Positions 1 through 7,825 of a stretch of DNA of 24,632 bases are shown here, piece after piece. The notes below the pieces were generated by a model. The model ran no database searches and was not told where the DNA came from. It saw only the letters and a list, made by a program, of their open reading frames with translations. The stretch lies in assembly GCA_002407935.1 (NCBI GenBank), contig DHPU01000045.1, positions 1 through 24,632 of the forward strand. The letters run 5' to 3'. Both the position numbers and the translations under genes were made by a program. This DNA is from Peptococcaceae bacterium UBA5356 (GTDB lineage: Bacteria; Bacillota; Peptococcia; DRI-13; DTU073). Each line of letters starts with the position of its first letter. The stretch's first letter is position 1.

Positions 1-86
1 TGGAGTTAGTAGGTTACGAGGACGAGGAAGCAGGAAAATCTAATTGTGAGATTAGAAGCACGTGACTTTAGTCATGTGAGGTTCAC
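1..86 (+). mobile_element. Right end of an IS200/IS605-type element (possible omega-RNA 3' scaffold)
   Basis: The stretch ends in a GAAGC-hairpin-AGGTTCAC arrangement typical of IS200/IS605 (tnpB/IS1341-like) right ends. An 8-bp stem (59-66 with 71-78, one G.T pair) closes a TTTA loop and is followed by AGGTTCAC ending at 86. A second small stem lies just before it (CTAAT 40-44 with ATTAG 51-55). In this family the right end also encodes the 3' scaffold of the omega-RNA used by TnpB, with the guide taken from the flank (here 87 onward). No transposase or TnpB gene is visible because the window starts here. The call rests on motif shape, not on a database match. Support also comes from the neighbouring ATPase fragment, whose stop codon straddles the predicted element boundary. 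Confidence 0.62.
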
Positions 87-340
87 TACACATTGCTACC
101 TGCATCAGTATCAAAAAACAGTTCTGCTTCCACTTCTTTCGTCTTTTTTGCCCCACCATACAAAAGTTTATCAGCTCCACCATTTTTACCTATATATAAC
201 TGTAGGCTATTGCTAGTCATAAAGTTTAATAGTCTTATAAAAGAAACAAAGTTCGATTTACCCGCCCCATTCGCCATTTTCCCATCCTCCCCAGAGAATA
301 ATCTATCGCAAAAGCCATCCCGTGCCCTTTGCTTTTGCAT
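86..340 (-). pseudogene. AAA family ATPase fragment (Walker A region), truncated at both ends
   Basis: The frame carries a Walker A core (ANGAGKSN) followed by a conserved block (LLNFMTSNSLQLYIG, then GGADKLLYGGAKKT) typical of RecF/SMC-like AAA ATPases of the AAA_21 type, often found in defence or mobile contexts. Only about 60 residues of homology remain. The usual N-terminal beta strands (NFKSF...LNVLIG) are replaced by unrelated residues, and no other upstream frame restores them. At the other end the TAG stop (86-88) is formed by the last base of the putative IS right end plus two flanking bases, so the gene seems cut there by insertion. A GGGGAGG sequence precedes an internal ATG (codon 22), but a functional product is unlikely. 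Confidence 0.6.
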
Positions 341-412
341 ATAATTACATATATAAATGACTACGTCAGTACTTTAAGTTCATACAAGCATTATTGAAGC
401 ATTATAAAAAAC

Positions 413-458
413 AAAAAAACCGCAGTAAATCAGGAGTTATCCTACATCTACTGCGAGG
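413..458 (-). terminator. Intrinsic terminator of glmS
   Basis: Stem CGCAGTA (421-427) with TACTGCG (449-455), extended by one more pair across a bulged base. On the minus strand it is followed by a run of seven T. It lies 33 bp beyond the glmS stop. The plus-strand side also reads into GGTTTTT, so it could work both ways. Confidence 0.8.
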
Positions 459-490
459 TTTTTAAACGAAATTTATTCACACTGCATATC

Positions 491-2323
491 TTACTCCACC
501 GTCACCGACTTCGCTAAATTACGCGGCTGATCCACATTACAGCCTCTTACGACTGCGGCGTAATAAGCCAGTAGCTGCAAAGGAATTACCGCCAACACCG
601 GGCTGACGATATTTTCAATCTTAGGAATATAGATCGCCCGTTTAACCCATTTCAAGATTTCGGTATCGCCTTCTTCCGCTACCCCTATGACCATGGCATC
701 CCGCGCGGTTACTTCCATGATATTACTCAAGGTTTTTTCATAAGTGTTTTTCTGCAAAGCCAGAGCAATCACCGGAGTTTCCTTCGTAATAAGAGCCAGC
801 GTACCATGTTTTAATTCCCCGGCCGCATAAGCCTCGGCATGAATATAGGAAATTTCCTTTAGCTTTAAAGCCCCTTCCATTGCCAAGTTATAATCATAAC
901 CGCGGCCAATGAAGAAAATACTCTGCGCCTCTTGAATACTCCGGGCAATTTCTAAATATAATTCTTTTTGCTCTAAAATCTGCTGAGCCTTTTCCGGCAA
1001 TTGCTGTAAGGCCTCTAGGATTTTCTGTTCTTTTTCCTCAGGCATGGTACCCTTGACCTGTCCGAGATAAACACTCAATAAATATTGGGCAATCAGCATC
1101 GCAGTATAAGCCTTGGTAGAAGCCACCGCAATCTCCGGCCCTGCCCACAGAAAGATGGTATAATCCGCTTCCCGTGAAATGCTGCTTCCTACGACATTAG
1201 TAATCGCTAGGGTAGTGGCTCCCTTCTTTTGGGCTTCCCTTAAGGCTGCCAGAGTATCGGCTGTTTCCCCGGACTGACTGATAAAGACCGCTAATGTCCT
1301 TTCATTCAGTAAAGGATTCCGGTAACGAAACTCCGAGGCAATATCTGCCTCTACCGGAATACCCAAAAACTCTTCGATTAAGGGTTTCCCCACCAATCCG
1401 GAATGATAAGCCGTACCACAGGCTACTATAAAGACCTTATCCCACTGGGCCACTTGTTCCTGCGTAAAATTTAATTCCGTAAATTTTACCTTACCCTTTT
1501 GAATACGACCACTAAGTGTCTTTTTAAAAGCATCAGGCTGCTCGCAAATTTCTTTCAACATAAAATGTTCAAAACCGCCCTTTTCGGCTGCTTCCGTATC
1601 CCAATCTACATGAAAAACTTCACGGTTAACCTCATGATCTTTCCCATCCAAGATAACCGCCTTTTCCTTAGTTAAAAGAACAATGTCACCATCTTCTACT
1701 AAATAAACATCTCTCGTATGATTCAAAATCGCCGGTATGTCGGAAGCAATAAAATTCTCCCCTTGCCCCAACCCTACAATTAAGGGGCTGTCTTTACGGG
1801 CAGCTACCAGCTTATCCGGTTCGCGTACGGATACTACCCCCACGGCATAAGAACCTTGAACCTGCGCCAAAGCCTTTCTAACAGTCTTTACCAAATTACC
1901 ATCATAAAATTCTTCCAGTAGATGTGCAAAAACCTCCGTGTCTGTATCCGAAACAAAGTGATGCCCTTTTTCACGTATCAGCCACTCCTTTAATTCCAGA
2001 TAGTTTTCAATAATCCCATTATGCACCACCGCAAAATCAGCAGAACAGCCTTGATGCGGATGCGAATTTACATCACTGGGACGGCCATGGGTAGCCCACC
2101 GCGTATGCCCAATCCCTACACAGCCTGCCGGTGAATAATCTGTAAGCTTTTTCTCTAAATTAGAGAGTTTTCCCACGGTTTTAACCACCCCAATATGTTG
2201 ACTCATCTGGTCAATCACGGCTACTCCGGCCGAATCGTAACCTCTATATTCCAGCTTTTTTAAACCGGACACTAAAAGAGGGGTTGCCTCTTGTGTTCCT
2301 ATGTAACCAACAATACCACACAT
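491..2323 (-). CDS. glmS: Glutamine--fructose-6-phosphate aminotransferase (isomerizing)
   Basis: Makes glucosamine-6-phosphate from fructose-6-phosphate and glutamine, the first committed step to UDP-GlcNAc and peptidoglycan; cytosolic. The 610-residue length is normal for the family. It starts MCGIVGYIG, so Cys2 becomes the N-terminal nucleophile of the class-II glutaminase domain (about residues 1-240, with GHTRWATHG and the HNGIIENY motif). Two SIS isomerase domains follow (about 290-430 and 460-600; SQSGETADT and STKAYT are visible). The C-terminus NLAKSVTVE is canonical. GAGGAGGATCAG precedes the ATG. The gene is monocistronic, with its own promoter and a glmS ribozyme in the leader, so it should be repressed by its product GlcN6P through mRNA self-cleavage. 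Confidence 0.98.
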   Translation of the reverse strand: MCGIVGYIGTQEATPLLVSGLKKLEYRGYDSAGVAVIDQMSQHIGVVKTVGKLSNLEKKLTDYSPAGCVGIGHTRWATHGRPSDVNSHPHQGCSADFAVVHNGIIENYLELKEWLIREKGHHFVSDTDTEVFAHLLEEFYDGNLVKTVRKALAQVQGSYAVGVVSVREPDKLVAARKDSPLIVGLGQGENFIASDIPAILNHTRDVYLVEDGDIVLLTKEKAVILDGKDHEVNREVFHVDWDTEAAEKGGFEHFMLKEICEQPDAFKKTLSGRIQKGKVKFTELNFTQEQVAQWDKVFIVACGTAYHSGLVGKPLIEEFLGIPVEADIASEFRYRNPLLNERTLAVFISQSGETADTLAALREAQKKGATTLAITNVVGSSISREADYTIFLWAGPEIAVASTKAYTAMLIAQYLLSVYLGQVKGTMPEEKEQKILEALQQLPEKAQQILEQKELYLEIARSIQEAQSIFFIGRGYDYNLAMEGALKLKEISYIHAEAYAAGELKHGTLALITKETPVIALALQKNTYEKTLSNIMEVTARDAMVIGVAEEGDTEILKWVKRAIYIPKIENIVSPVLAVIPLQLLAYYAAVVRGCNVDQPRNLAKSVTVE

Positions 2324-2365
2324 GCTTTTCTGATCCTCCTCAAGTAAGTAGTCAAATACATACTG

Positions 2366-2512
2366 TACTTCTTCTGTACCCGATCTCTTTTGTTCTCGAA
2401 ATTACTTCCGATATTTTGACATCTTTGACGGTGGTACAGCACCGGAGGGCACCCGCCGACACTTCGATAAACCCTCTCCTCGTCAACCGTATCTCATTAC
2501 GGTTCAGGCGCT
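2366..2512 (-). ncRNA. glmS ribozyme: glmS ribozyme (GlcN6P-activated self-cleaving riboswitch)
   Basis: On the minus strand the leader reads AGCGCC at 2512-2507, the conserved cleavage-site segment. The P2 hairpin AACCG...CGGTT, the conserved GACGAGGA, GGGTTTATCGAAGTGTCGGCGGGTGCC-like core (given here in parts: GGGTTTATCGAA, then TCGGCGG) and downstream P3/P4 sequences follow. Cleavage is expected between the A at 2512 and the G at 2511. It sits directly upstream of glmS, as in other Firmicutes. The 3' boundary is approximate; a possible closing hairpin (GGTACAG/CTGTAC) lies around 2360-2380. Confidence 0.95.
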
Positions 2513-2533
2513 TCATCATTACTAAAAACGTTC

Positions 2534-2562
2534 TTTATCTTCTCACAATTTTCTCATTTCAA
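2534..2562 (-). promoter_or_regulatory. SigA-type promoter of glmS
   Basis: TTGAAA (2562-2557), a 17-bp spacer, then GATAAA (2539-2534) on the minus strand. Transcription would start near 2527, about 15 nt before the ribozyme cleavage site, a spacing that fits glmS leaders. The -10 box matches consensus at four of six positions. Confidence 0.6.
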
Positions 2563-2600
2563 CATCACCTCACTTCAACACCTTTCAACAGCTTTCAACA
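2557..2600. repeat. Phased TTCAACA direct repeats upstream of the glmS promoter
   Basis: Four copies of (T)TTCAACA on the plus strand end at 2564, 2580, 2590 and 2600. The last three are exactly 10 bp apart, one helical turn. The copy at 2557-2564 contains the -35 box. They could be a regulator binding site or a chance low-complexity stretch; no known operator is recognised. Confidence 0.5.
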
Positions 2601-2618
2601 TACCAATTGTACACCAGC

Positions 2619-2654
2619 AAACTAACTCCGGCAAGAATTACTCGGAGTTAGTTT
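2619..2654 (-). terminator. Hairpin terminator after the diguanylate cyclase gene
   Basis: A perfect 12-bp stem (2619-2630 with 2643-2654) with a 12-nt loop lies just past the stop codon at 2666. The minus-strand T-run is short (TTAGTTTG); the plus-strand side has five T. It probably ends the long purine transcript and separates it from glmS. Confidence 0.7.
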
Positions 2655-2665
2655 TTGACAAAATA

Positions 2666-4318
2666 TTATATGCAATATAGCTCGACGCTGTTTCCCCCTT
2701 TTTCCTTAGCCTTATACATCGCTTTATCAGATTGATTAATCAAGATTTCCAGCAATTCCGAACTACCTTTCTTTTCTCCTGCGTTGCACTTAAAAGTAGC
2801 CGCCCCTACACTTATTGTAATATGGAAGCTTTGATAATCGACCTCCACCGGAATTTCCTCCACATATTTTCTTACGCGCTCCGCAAACTGTTGTGCTCCC
2901 TTTTCATCAGTTTCCGGTAAAATAATCGCAAACTCCTCTCCCCCCAGCCTACCGGCTACATCACTGATTCGGGTAATCTTCCCTAACACCTCGGCAATAT
3001 GCACTAAAACCTGATCGCCCACCGTATTCCCATAGCGATCATTTATTTTTTTAAATCCATCAATATCAAAATAAATTAAAGAACAAAAACTATCATTTCT
3101 CCGCACCAATTCGATTATTTCTTGTCCTCGTGCAAAGAAATGACGCCGATTAGCTAAACCCGTCAAAGGATCATAAAGTGCCTGCACCCGTAAGGTATTG
3201 ATCATTCCGTTTATTTTTTGACTCAGCTTCCCAAAAGCTTGATTAATTGCCCCTATTTCTTCGTAACTATGTTTATCCTCACTAAACTGATAAGCAATAC
3301 CCTCCTGACAATTTTCTGCATATTGGGTTGTCTTCTTAGCCGTCTGCTCCAAGGGCCACACAATTTTCCCAACAATTAGCCTGGCTAAAGGATAAATAAT
3401 AAAAATAAATAATAAAACGAAAAGCAGGACAATTAAAAATACTTTTTCCCGAAAAGGTTGGAGCATTTCGGCCTTATCAATTTCTACTGCTAAACCCCAA
3501 TCATAGTTTTCCAGTCCTTTATATGCCCCAAAAACCCTCGTCTGTTGATGGTTATCATATTCTCCATAACCATTTTCGCCACGGCTTAACCCTTTTGCTA
3601 CCCCTGTTTTAAGCTGATAACAATACTTACCTGTTTTATCCACAATCCCATTTTGTACCGACCAAAGAGTAAAGTAGGGATCCATTATCATCATCCCATT
3701 TTTATCAATCAAATAAGTTCCACCCGTTTTACCAATATCCCAAAAAGAAATGAGCCGCTCTAACTTAGCCAGATTTAAAGACCCAATCATCACTCCGATT
3801 ATTTCCCCTTCAGCGGAAAAAACAGGATTTGAGACAATCGAAGTAAACTTGCCGCTAAGCCTGCTAATCACTGTTTCGCTAAAATAACTTTTCCCTTCTA
3901 AGGCCAGCCGATAATATTCCCGATCGGCAATAGAAACCGGGGAGCTATTTGCTAAACTTTCCTCTTCTCCCTCAATTAAAATCAACCCATCCTGATCGGC
4001 AAAAGCTAATCCTTCAAAACCAGTAGTGACCCAGCTCAGACGCTCTTTGAATAATTTTCTAAGCTCCGGCAGATTCTTTTCTCGCACAACAGCACATTGA
4101 GAAAGCTGCTTAATCTCCTCATCTCTCTCTTGAAACCAAGCATCAATCAATTGTGCCTGTTGATCTCTAATGCTTGCTAAGTTTTTAAAACAAACATTTT
4201 TAAATAAATTATAGGAACCGGCAATAAAAACTATTAACCCTAATGTTGCCCCTAAAATACTAAAGATGAGAAAATGTCTGAGCAAAATACGTCGGATTTT
4301 ATCTTTCTTTTCTGGCAT
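2666..4318 (-). CDS. Membrane-anchored diguanylate cyclase (dCache-HAMP-GGDEF)
   Basis: Predicted to make cyclic di-GMP from two GTP. Order: transmembrane helix at about 13-35; an extracytoplasmic dCache-like sensor to about 285; a second helix (FLIVLLFVLLFIFIIYPLA); a HAMP linker; a GGDEF domain beginning DPLTGLANRRHFF. The active-site motif is GGEEF (459-463), a functional variant. An RxxD inhibitory site (RISD, 450-453) sits exactly five residues upstream, so feedback inhibition by c-di-GMP is expected. GGGAGGGAG lies nine bases before the ATG. It starts 39 bp after the purD stop with no terminator between, so it is probably co-transcribed with the purine genes. The sensed ligand is unknown. 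Confidence 0.92.
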   Translation of the reverse strand: MPEKKDKIRRILLRHFLIFSILGATLGLIVFIAGSYNLFKNVCFKNLASIRDQQAQLIDAWFQERDEEIKQLSQCAVVREKNLPELRKLFKERLSWVTTGFEGLAFADQDGLILIEGEEESLANSSPVSIADREYYRLALEGKSYFSETVISRLSGKFTSIVSNPVFSAEGEIIGVMIGSLNLAKLERLISFWDIGKTGGTYLIDKNGMMIMDPYFTLWSVQNGIVDKTGKYCYQLKTGVAKGLSRGENGYGEYDNHQQTRVFGAYKGLENYDWGLAVEIDKAEMLQPFREKVFLIVLLFVLLFIFIIYPLARLIVGKIVWPLEQTAKKTTQYAENCQEGIAYQFSEDKHSYEEIGAINQAFGKLSQKINGMINTLRVQALYDPLTGLANRRHFFARGQEIIELVRRNDSFCSLIYFDIDGFKKINDRYGNTVGDQVLVHIAEVLGKITRISDVAGRLGGEEFAIILPETDEKGAQQFAERVRKYVEEIPVEVDYQSFHITISVGAATFKCNAGEKKGSSELLEILINQSDKAMYKAKEKGGNSVELYCI

Positions 4319-4357
4319 AAGGTTCTGCTCCCTCCCAACATAGGGTCTCTCCTGAAT

Positions 4358-5632
4358 TTATCGGTTAAAAGCCCGGTAAGCAATATCATCACGAAAATGA
4401 GCACCCCGAAAATGAATCTTCTTAACTCCACTATAAGCAAGGTCAACAGCTTGTCGTAAATTATCCCCCAAAGCGGTGACTGCTAAAACTCGGCCTCCGG
4501 CAGTCATAATTTTATCTTTCTGCAAGGAAGTCCCACTATGAAAAACTAATACCCCCTCCGGCACTTCCGACAGACCGGTTATCGGGAAACCGGTATCATA
4601 ATGAGCGGGATATCCCCCTGAAGCCATTACCACACTGACACAGGCTTCCTCCCGCCAGACTATTTTCAAGCTATCTAATCTTTCTTCAAGCGCCGCCAGG
4701 ATAATCTCCACAAGGTCAGTTTGCAGCCTGGGTAAAACCACCTGAGTTTCCGGGTCGCCAAAACGAGCGTTATATTCCAGGACACGGGGCCCCTTTTCTG
4801 TAATCATCATCCCGGCATATAAAATGCCTTTAAAAGTACGTCCTTCCTGAGCCATCGCTTTTAAGGTAGCTTGCAGCACTTTCTCCTCGATTTCTCTACA
4901 GAGGGCAGGAGTAGCTACAGGAGCGGGAGAATATGCCCCCATCCCGCCAGTGTTGGATCCTTTGTCTCCGGAAAACACCCTTTTATGATCCTGGGCAGAA
5001 ACCAGCGGAACAACAGTTTTACCATCGCAGAAAGCCATCAAGCTTAGTTCTTCGCCCTGTAAAAATTCCTCAATAATTACTTTTTCACCGGCTGTTCCAA
5101 AAGTCCTGTCCACAAGAATTTTTTTAAGAGCGGCCTCTGTTTCTGCTAAAGTAGCACAAATCAAGACACCCTTCCCTGCTGCTAAACCATCCGCCTTTAC
5201 TACCCACGGCCCAGGCATTTCCCGTGCAAAGCTTCTGGCTGCCTCCACATCGCCAAATACTCCATACCGTGCCGTCGGTATCCCATACTGCGCCATTAAA
5301 TCCTTCGCAAAAGCCTTGCTTCCTTCAATTTCAGCTGCTTTCCGGCGAGGGCCGAAGGCTTTTATCCCAGCTTCCTCAAGAACATCAACAAGCCCTAGGG
5401 TTAAAGACAGCTCCGGTCCAATCACTACTAAATCTATCTTTTCTTTACGGCAAAAAGCCACGATTCCCGCTAAATCGTCAACAGCAAGAGGAATACACGT
5501 TGCCAGCAAAGATATCCCAGCATTGCCGGGTGCACAATAAATTTGCGCAACTTTTTCGCTTTGTGCCAACTTCCAAACAAGAGTATGTTCACGACCTCCA
5601 CTGCCTACCACTAAAACTTTTAATTCTTCCAC
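4358..5632 (-). CDS. purD: Phosphoribosylamine--glycine ligase (GAR synthetase)
   Basis: Second step of IMP synthesis: joins glycine to 5-phosphoribosylamine using ATP. The protein begins EELKVLVVGSGGREHTL, the family's N-terminal signature. The ATP-grasp domain follows (VVKADGLAAGKGV, then EEFLQGEELS), with GGMGAYSPAP and EYNARFGDPETQ near the active site. I chose the GTG at 5632 (424 aa) because AGGGGGA sits six bases upstream; the longer frame from a TTG at 5653 would place that Shine-Dalgarno inside the gene. It is 26 bp after purH and is the last purine enzyme gene of the operon. Length is normal. Confidence 0.95.
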   Translation of the reverse strand: MEELKVLVVGSGGREHTLVWKLAQSEKVAQIYCAPGNAGISLLATCIPLAVDDLAGIVAFCRKEKIDLVVIGPELSLTLGLVDVLEEAGIKAFGPRRKAAEIEGSKAFAKDLMAQYGIPTARYGVFGDVEAARSFAREMPGPWVVKADGLAAGKGVLICATLAETEAALKKILVDRTFGTAGEKVIIEEFLQGEELSLMAFCDGKTVVPLVSAQDHKRVFSGDKGSNTGGMGAYSPAPVATPALCREIEEKVLQATLKAMAQEGRTFKGILYAGMMITEKGPRVLEYNARFGDPETQVVLPRLQTDLVEIILAALEERLDSLKIVWREEACVSVVMASGGYPAHYDTGFPITGLSEVPEGVLVFHSGTSLQKDKIMTAGGRVLAVTALGDNLRQAVDLAYSGVKKIHFRGAHFRDDIAYRAFNR

Positions 5633-5658
5633 GCTTCTTCCCCCTAAAATCAAGAAAC

Positions 5659-7194
5659 TTAATGTTTAAAATGCCGTATGCCGGTAAAGACCATCGCAAT
5701 GCCATATTCATTTGCTTTAGCAATTACGTCCTCATCCCTGATCGAGCCGCCGGGCTGAATAATCGCCCCAATCCCCATTTTGGCCGCCAATTCTACAGTG
5801 TCGGAAAAAGGAAAGAAAGCATCTGAAGCCAGCACCGCACCTCTAACCTGCCCCTTCGCTTGTTCCAAAGCGATCTTCGCCGCACCCACTCTATTCATTT
5901 GTCCTGCCCCTACCCCCATAATCTGTTTATCCTTGGTAACAACGATGGCATTTGACTTTATATGCTTAACAATCTTCCAAGCATAAAGCAGCTCCTCGAT
6001 CTGCTCCTCCGTCGGCTGCTTTTTCGTTACTACATGCAAATCATCCTTGGATACTTGAGCCCGATCCCTTTCCTGCACTAAAAAGCCACCACTAATCGGC
6101 TCGATCCAATATTCTTTTTTCTTTGCTTGCTGATAGCCCATCGCGATAAGACGCAGATTTTTCTTTTCCGATAAAATGACTAACGCTTCTTCACTAAAAG
6201 CAGGCGCAATAATTGCTTCCAAAAAGGTTTTGCTGATTTCTTCCGCAGTACGCTGATCTACTTCCCGATTAAGCCCCACAATACCGCCAAACGCCGAAAT
6301 AGAGTCGGAATTATAGGCCCTTATATAAGCTTCACAGAGATCCTCCCCAATCGAAGCGCCACAAGGATTAGTGTGTTTAATAATTGAGGCAGCCGGTTTA
6401 CTAAATTCCAGCACAATAGACCAGGCTGATTCCAAATCGACCAGGTTATTATAGGATAACTCCTTACCCTGTAGCTGTTCCGCTCCGGCCAGAGTTCCCT
6501 CCCTCTTACCGTTGAAACCGTAAAATGCCGCCTTCTGATGCGGATTTTCCCCATACCTTAATTTTTGGATCTTTTCTCCTTCCAAAAACCAATGCTCCGG
6601 AAATTCCTGGTCTTCCCAAACCCGATCCAGATAAAGGCTGACCGCCTGATCATAAGAAGCTGTATGCGTAAAGGCCTCCAACGCTAATTTTTTGCGCATC
6701 GTCAAGTTTATTTTCCCATCATGACTTAACTGCCCTAGGACTTCCGTATAACGATCCGGATTAACAACAACAGCAACTCGCTCATAGTTTTTAGCGGCAG
6801 CCCGTACCATTGTTGGTCCGCCAATATCAATATTTTCAATAGCCTCTTCCAACGTCACGCCCTCTTTAGCAATTGTTTCCCGGAAGGGATAAAGATTAAC
6901 TACTACTAAATCAATCAAATTTATCCCCAAATCTGCTAATTGTTGCAGGTGTTCTTCGGTATTGCGGGCTAAAATCCCCCCATGAATAATCGGATGAAGC
7001 GTCTTCACTCTTCCATCCAAGATTTCAGGATAACCGGTTATCTCAGAAACAGGCGTAACAGCTATGCCGGCCTCCTGTAAAATCAGGGCGGTTCCCCCGG
7101 TAGAAATAATTTGATAGCCCAATTCTTTAAGACCCCGGGCAAAATCCACTACCCCTCTTTTATCCGATACACTAATTAAGGCACCTTTACTCAC
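5659..7194 (-). CDS. purH: Bifunctional AICAR formyltransferase / IMP cyclohydrolase
   Basis: Catalyses the last two steps to IMP: formyl transfer to AICAR from 10-formyl-THF, then ring closure. The N-terminal MGS-like cyclohydrolase domain starts ALISVSDKRG and includes STGGTA and DGRVKTLHP. The C-terminal transformylase contains RYGENPHQ and the catalytic Lys-His of KHTNPCG. It ends with the usual IQPGGSIRDEDVI and TGIRHFKH. Length 511 aa is as in Bacillus. The start is GTG at 7194 with GGGAGG upstream, overlapping the purN stop by 8 bp, which implies translational coupling. Confidence 0.97.
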   Translation of the reverse strand: MSKGALISVSDKRGVVDFARGLKELGYQIISTGGTALILQEAGIAVTPVSEITGYPEILDGRVKTLHPIIHGGILARNTEEHLQQLADLGINLIDLVVVNLYPFRETIAKEGVTLEEAIENIDIGGPTMVRAAAKNYERVAVVVNPDRYTEVLGQLSHDGKINLTMRKKLALEAFTHTASYDQAVSLYLDRVWEDQEFPEHWFLEGEKIQKLRYGENPHQKAAFYGFNGKREGTLAGAEQLQGKELSYNNLVDLESAWSIVLEFSKPAASIIKHTNPCGASIGEDLCEAYIRAYNSDSISAFGGIVGLNREVDQRTAEEISKTFLEAIIAPAFSEEALVILSEKKNLRLIAMGYQQAKKKEYWIEPISGGFLVQERDRAQVSKDDLHVVTKKQPTEEQIEELLYAWKIVKHIKSNAIVVTKDKQIMGVGAGQMNRVGAAKIALEQAKGQVRGAVLASDAFFPFSDTVELAAKMGIGAIIQPGGSIRDEDVIAKANEYGIAMVFTGIRHFKH

Positions 7195-7822
7195 AATCTT
7201 TTTCCTCCCTTACACCTGTAATTATTACCTTTCTACCCTTACAACAAATTCTGCCTTCGGAAAGAAGCCGCACAACCTTAGGATAAAGTTGATGCTCTTC
7301 CTGAAGAATCCGCAGGGAAAGAGTTTCCTCCGTATCATCATCATAAACAGGAACTACTGCCTGTAAAATAATTGGGCCTGTGTCCACCCCTTCATCAATA
7401 AAATGAACGGTGCAGCCACTATAACGCACGCCGTATTCCAAAGCTTGACGCTGGGCATCCAATCCGGTAAAAGCAGGTAATAAGGAGGGATGAATGTTAA
7501 TAATCGGTACCTTGACCCCCCGCATAAACACCGGAGAAAAGACCCGCATGAAACCCGCCAAAATAATGTAGTCAACCTTAAATTCGGCTATTACCTCCAA
7601 AAGTCCTTCTTCAAACTCCTTTTTTCCCGCAAAGTCGGCAGGATTAAGCCAAAAAGCCGGTATCTTTTCGCGCTGCGCACGTTCTAAAGCAAGGGCCTCC
7701 TTTTTATCACTTAGAACTACAACCACCTCGGCGTTAACTGTTCCCTTTTTACATTCATCTAAAATTGACTGCAGATTTGAGCCTCGACCAGAAGCAAGAA
7801 CAGCTAGGCGCAACCTTTTCAT
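7187..7822 (-). CDS. purN: Phosphoribosylglycinamide formyltransferase (folate-dependent)
   Basis: Transfers a formyl group from 10-formyl-THF to GAR. The N-terminus LAVLASGRGSNLQSI binds the phosphate. The catalytic triad is visible as Asn109 and His111 (INIHPSLLP) and Asp147 (DEGVDTGPI). At 211 aa it is the normal length. Start ATG at 7822 lies three bases after the purM stop, with AGGGGG overlapping the purM end. Its stop overlaps purH. Confidence 0.97.
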   Translation of the reverse strand: MKRLRLAVLASGRGSNLQSILDECKKGTVNAEVVVVLSDKKEALALERAQREKIPAFWLNPADFAGKKEFEEGLLEVIAEFKVDYIILAGFMRVFSPVFMRGVKVPIINIHPSLLPAFTGLDAQRQALEYGVRYSGCTVHFIDEGVDTGPIILQAVVPVYDDDTEETLSLRILQEEHQLYPKVVRLLSEGRICCKGRKVIITGVREEKDCE

Positions 7823-7825
7823 TTG

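Noticed and set aside
5224..5826. Plus-strand open frame opposite purD/purH
   Set aside because: It is antisense to two well-supported purine genes and has no recognisable domain or ribosome binding site.
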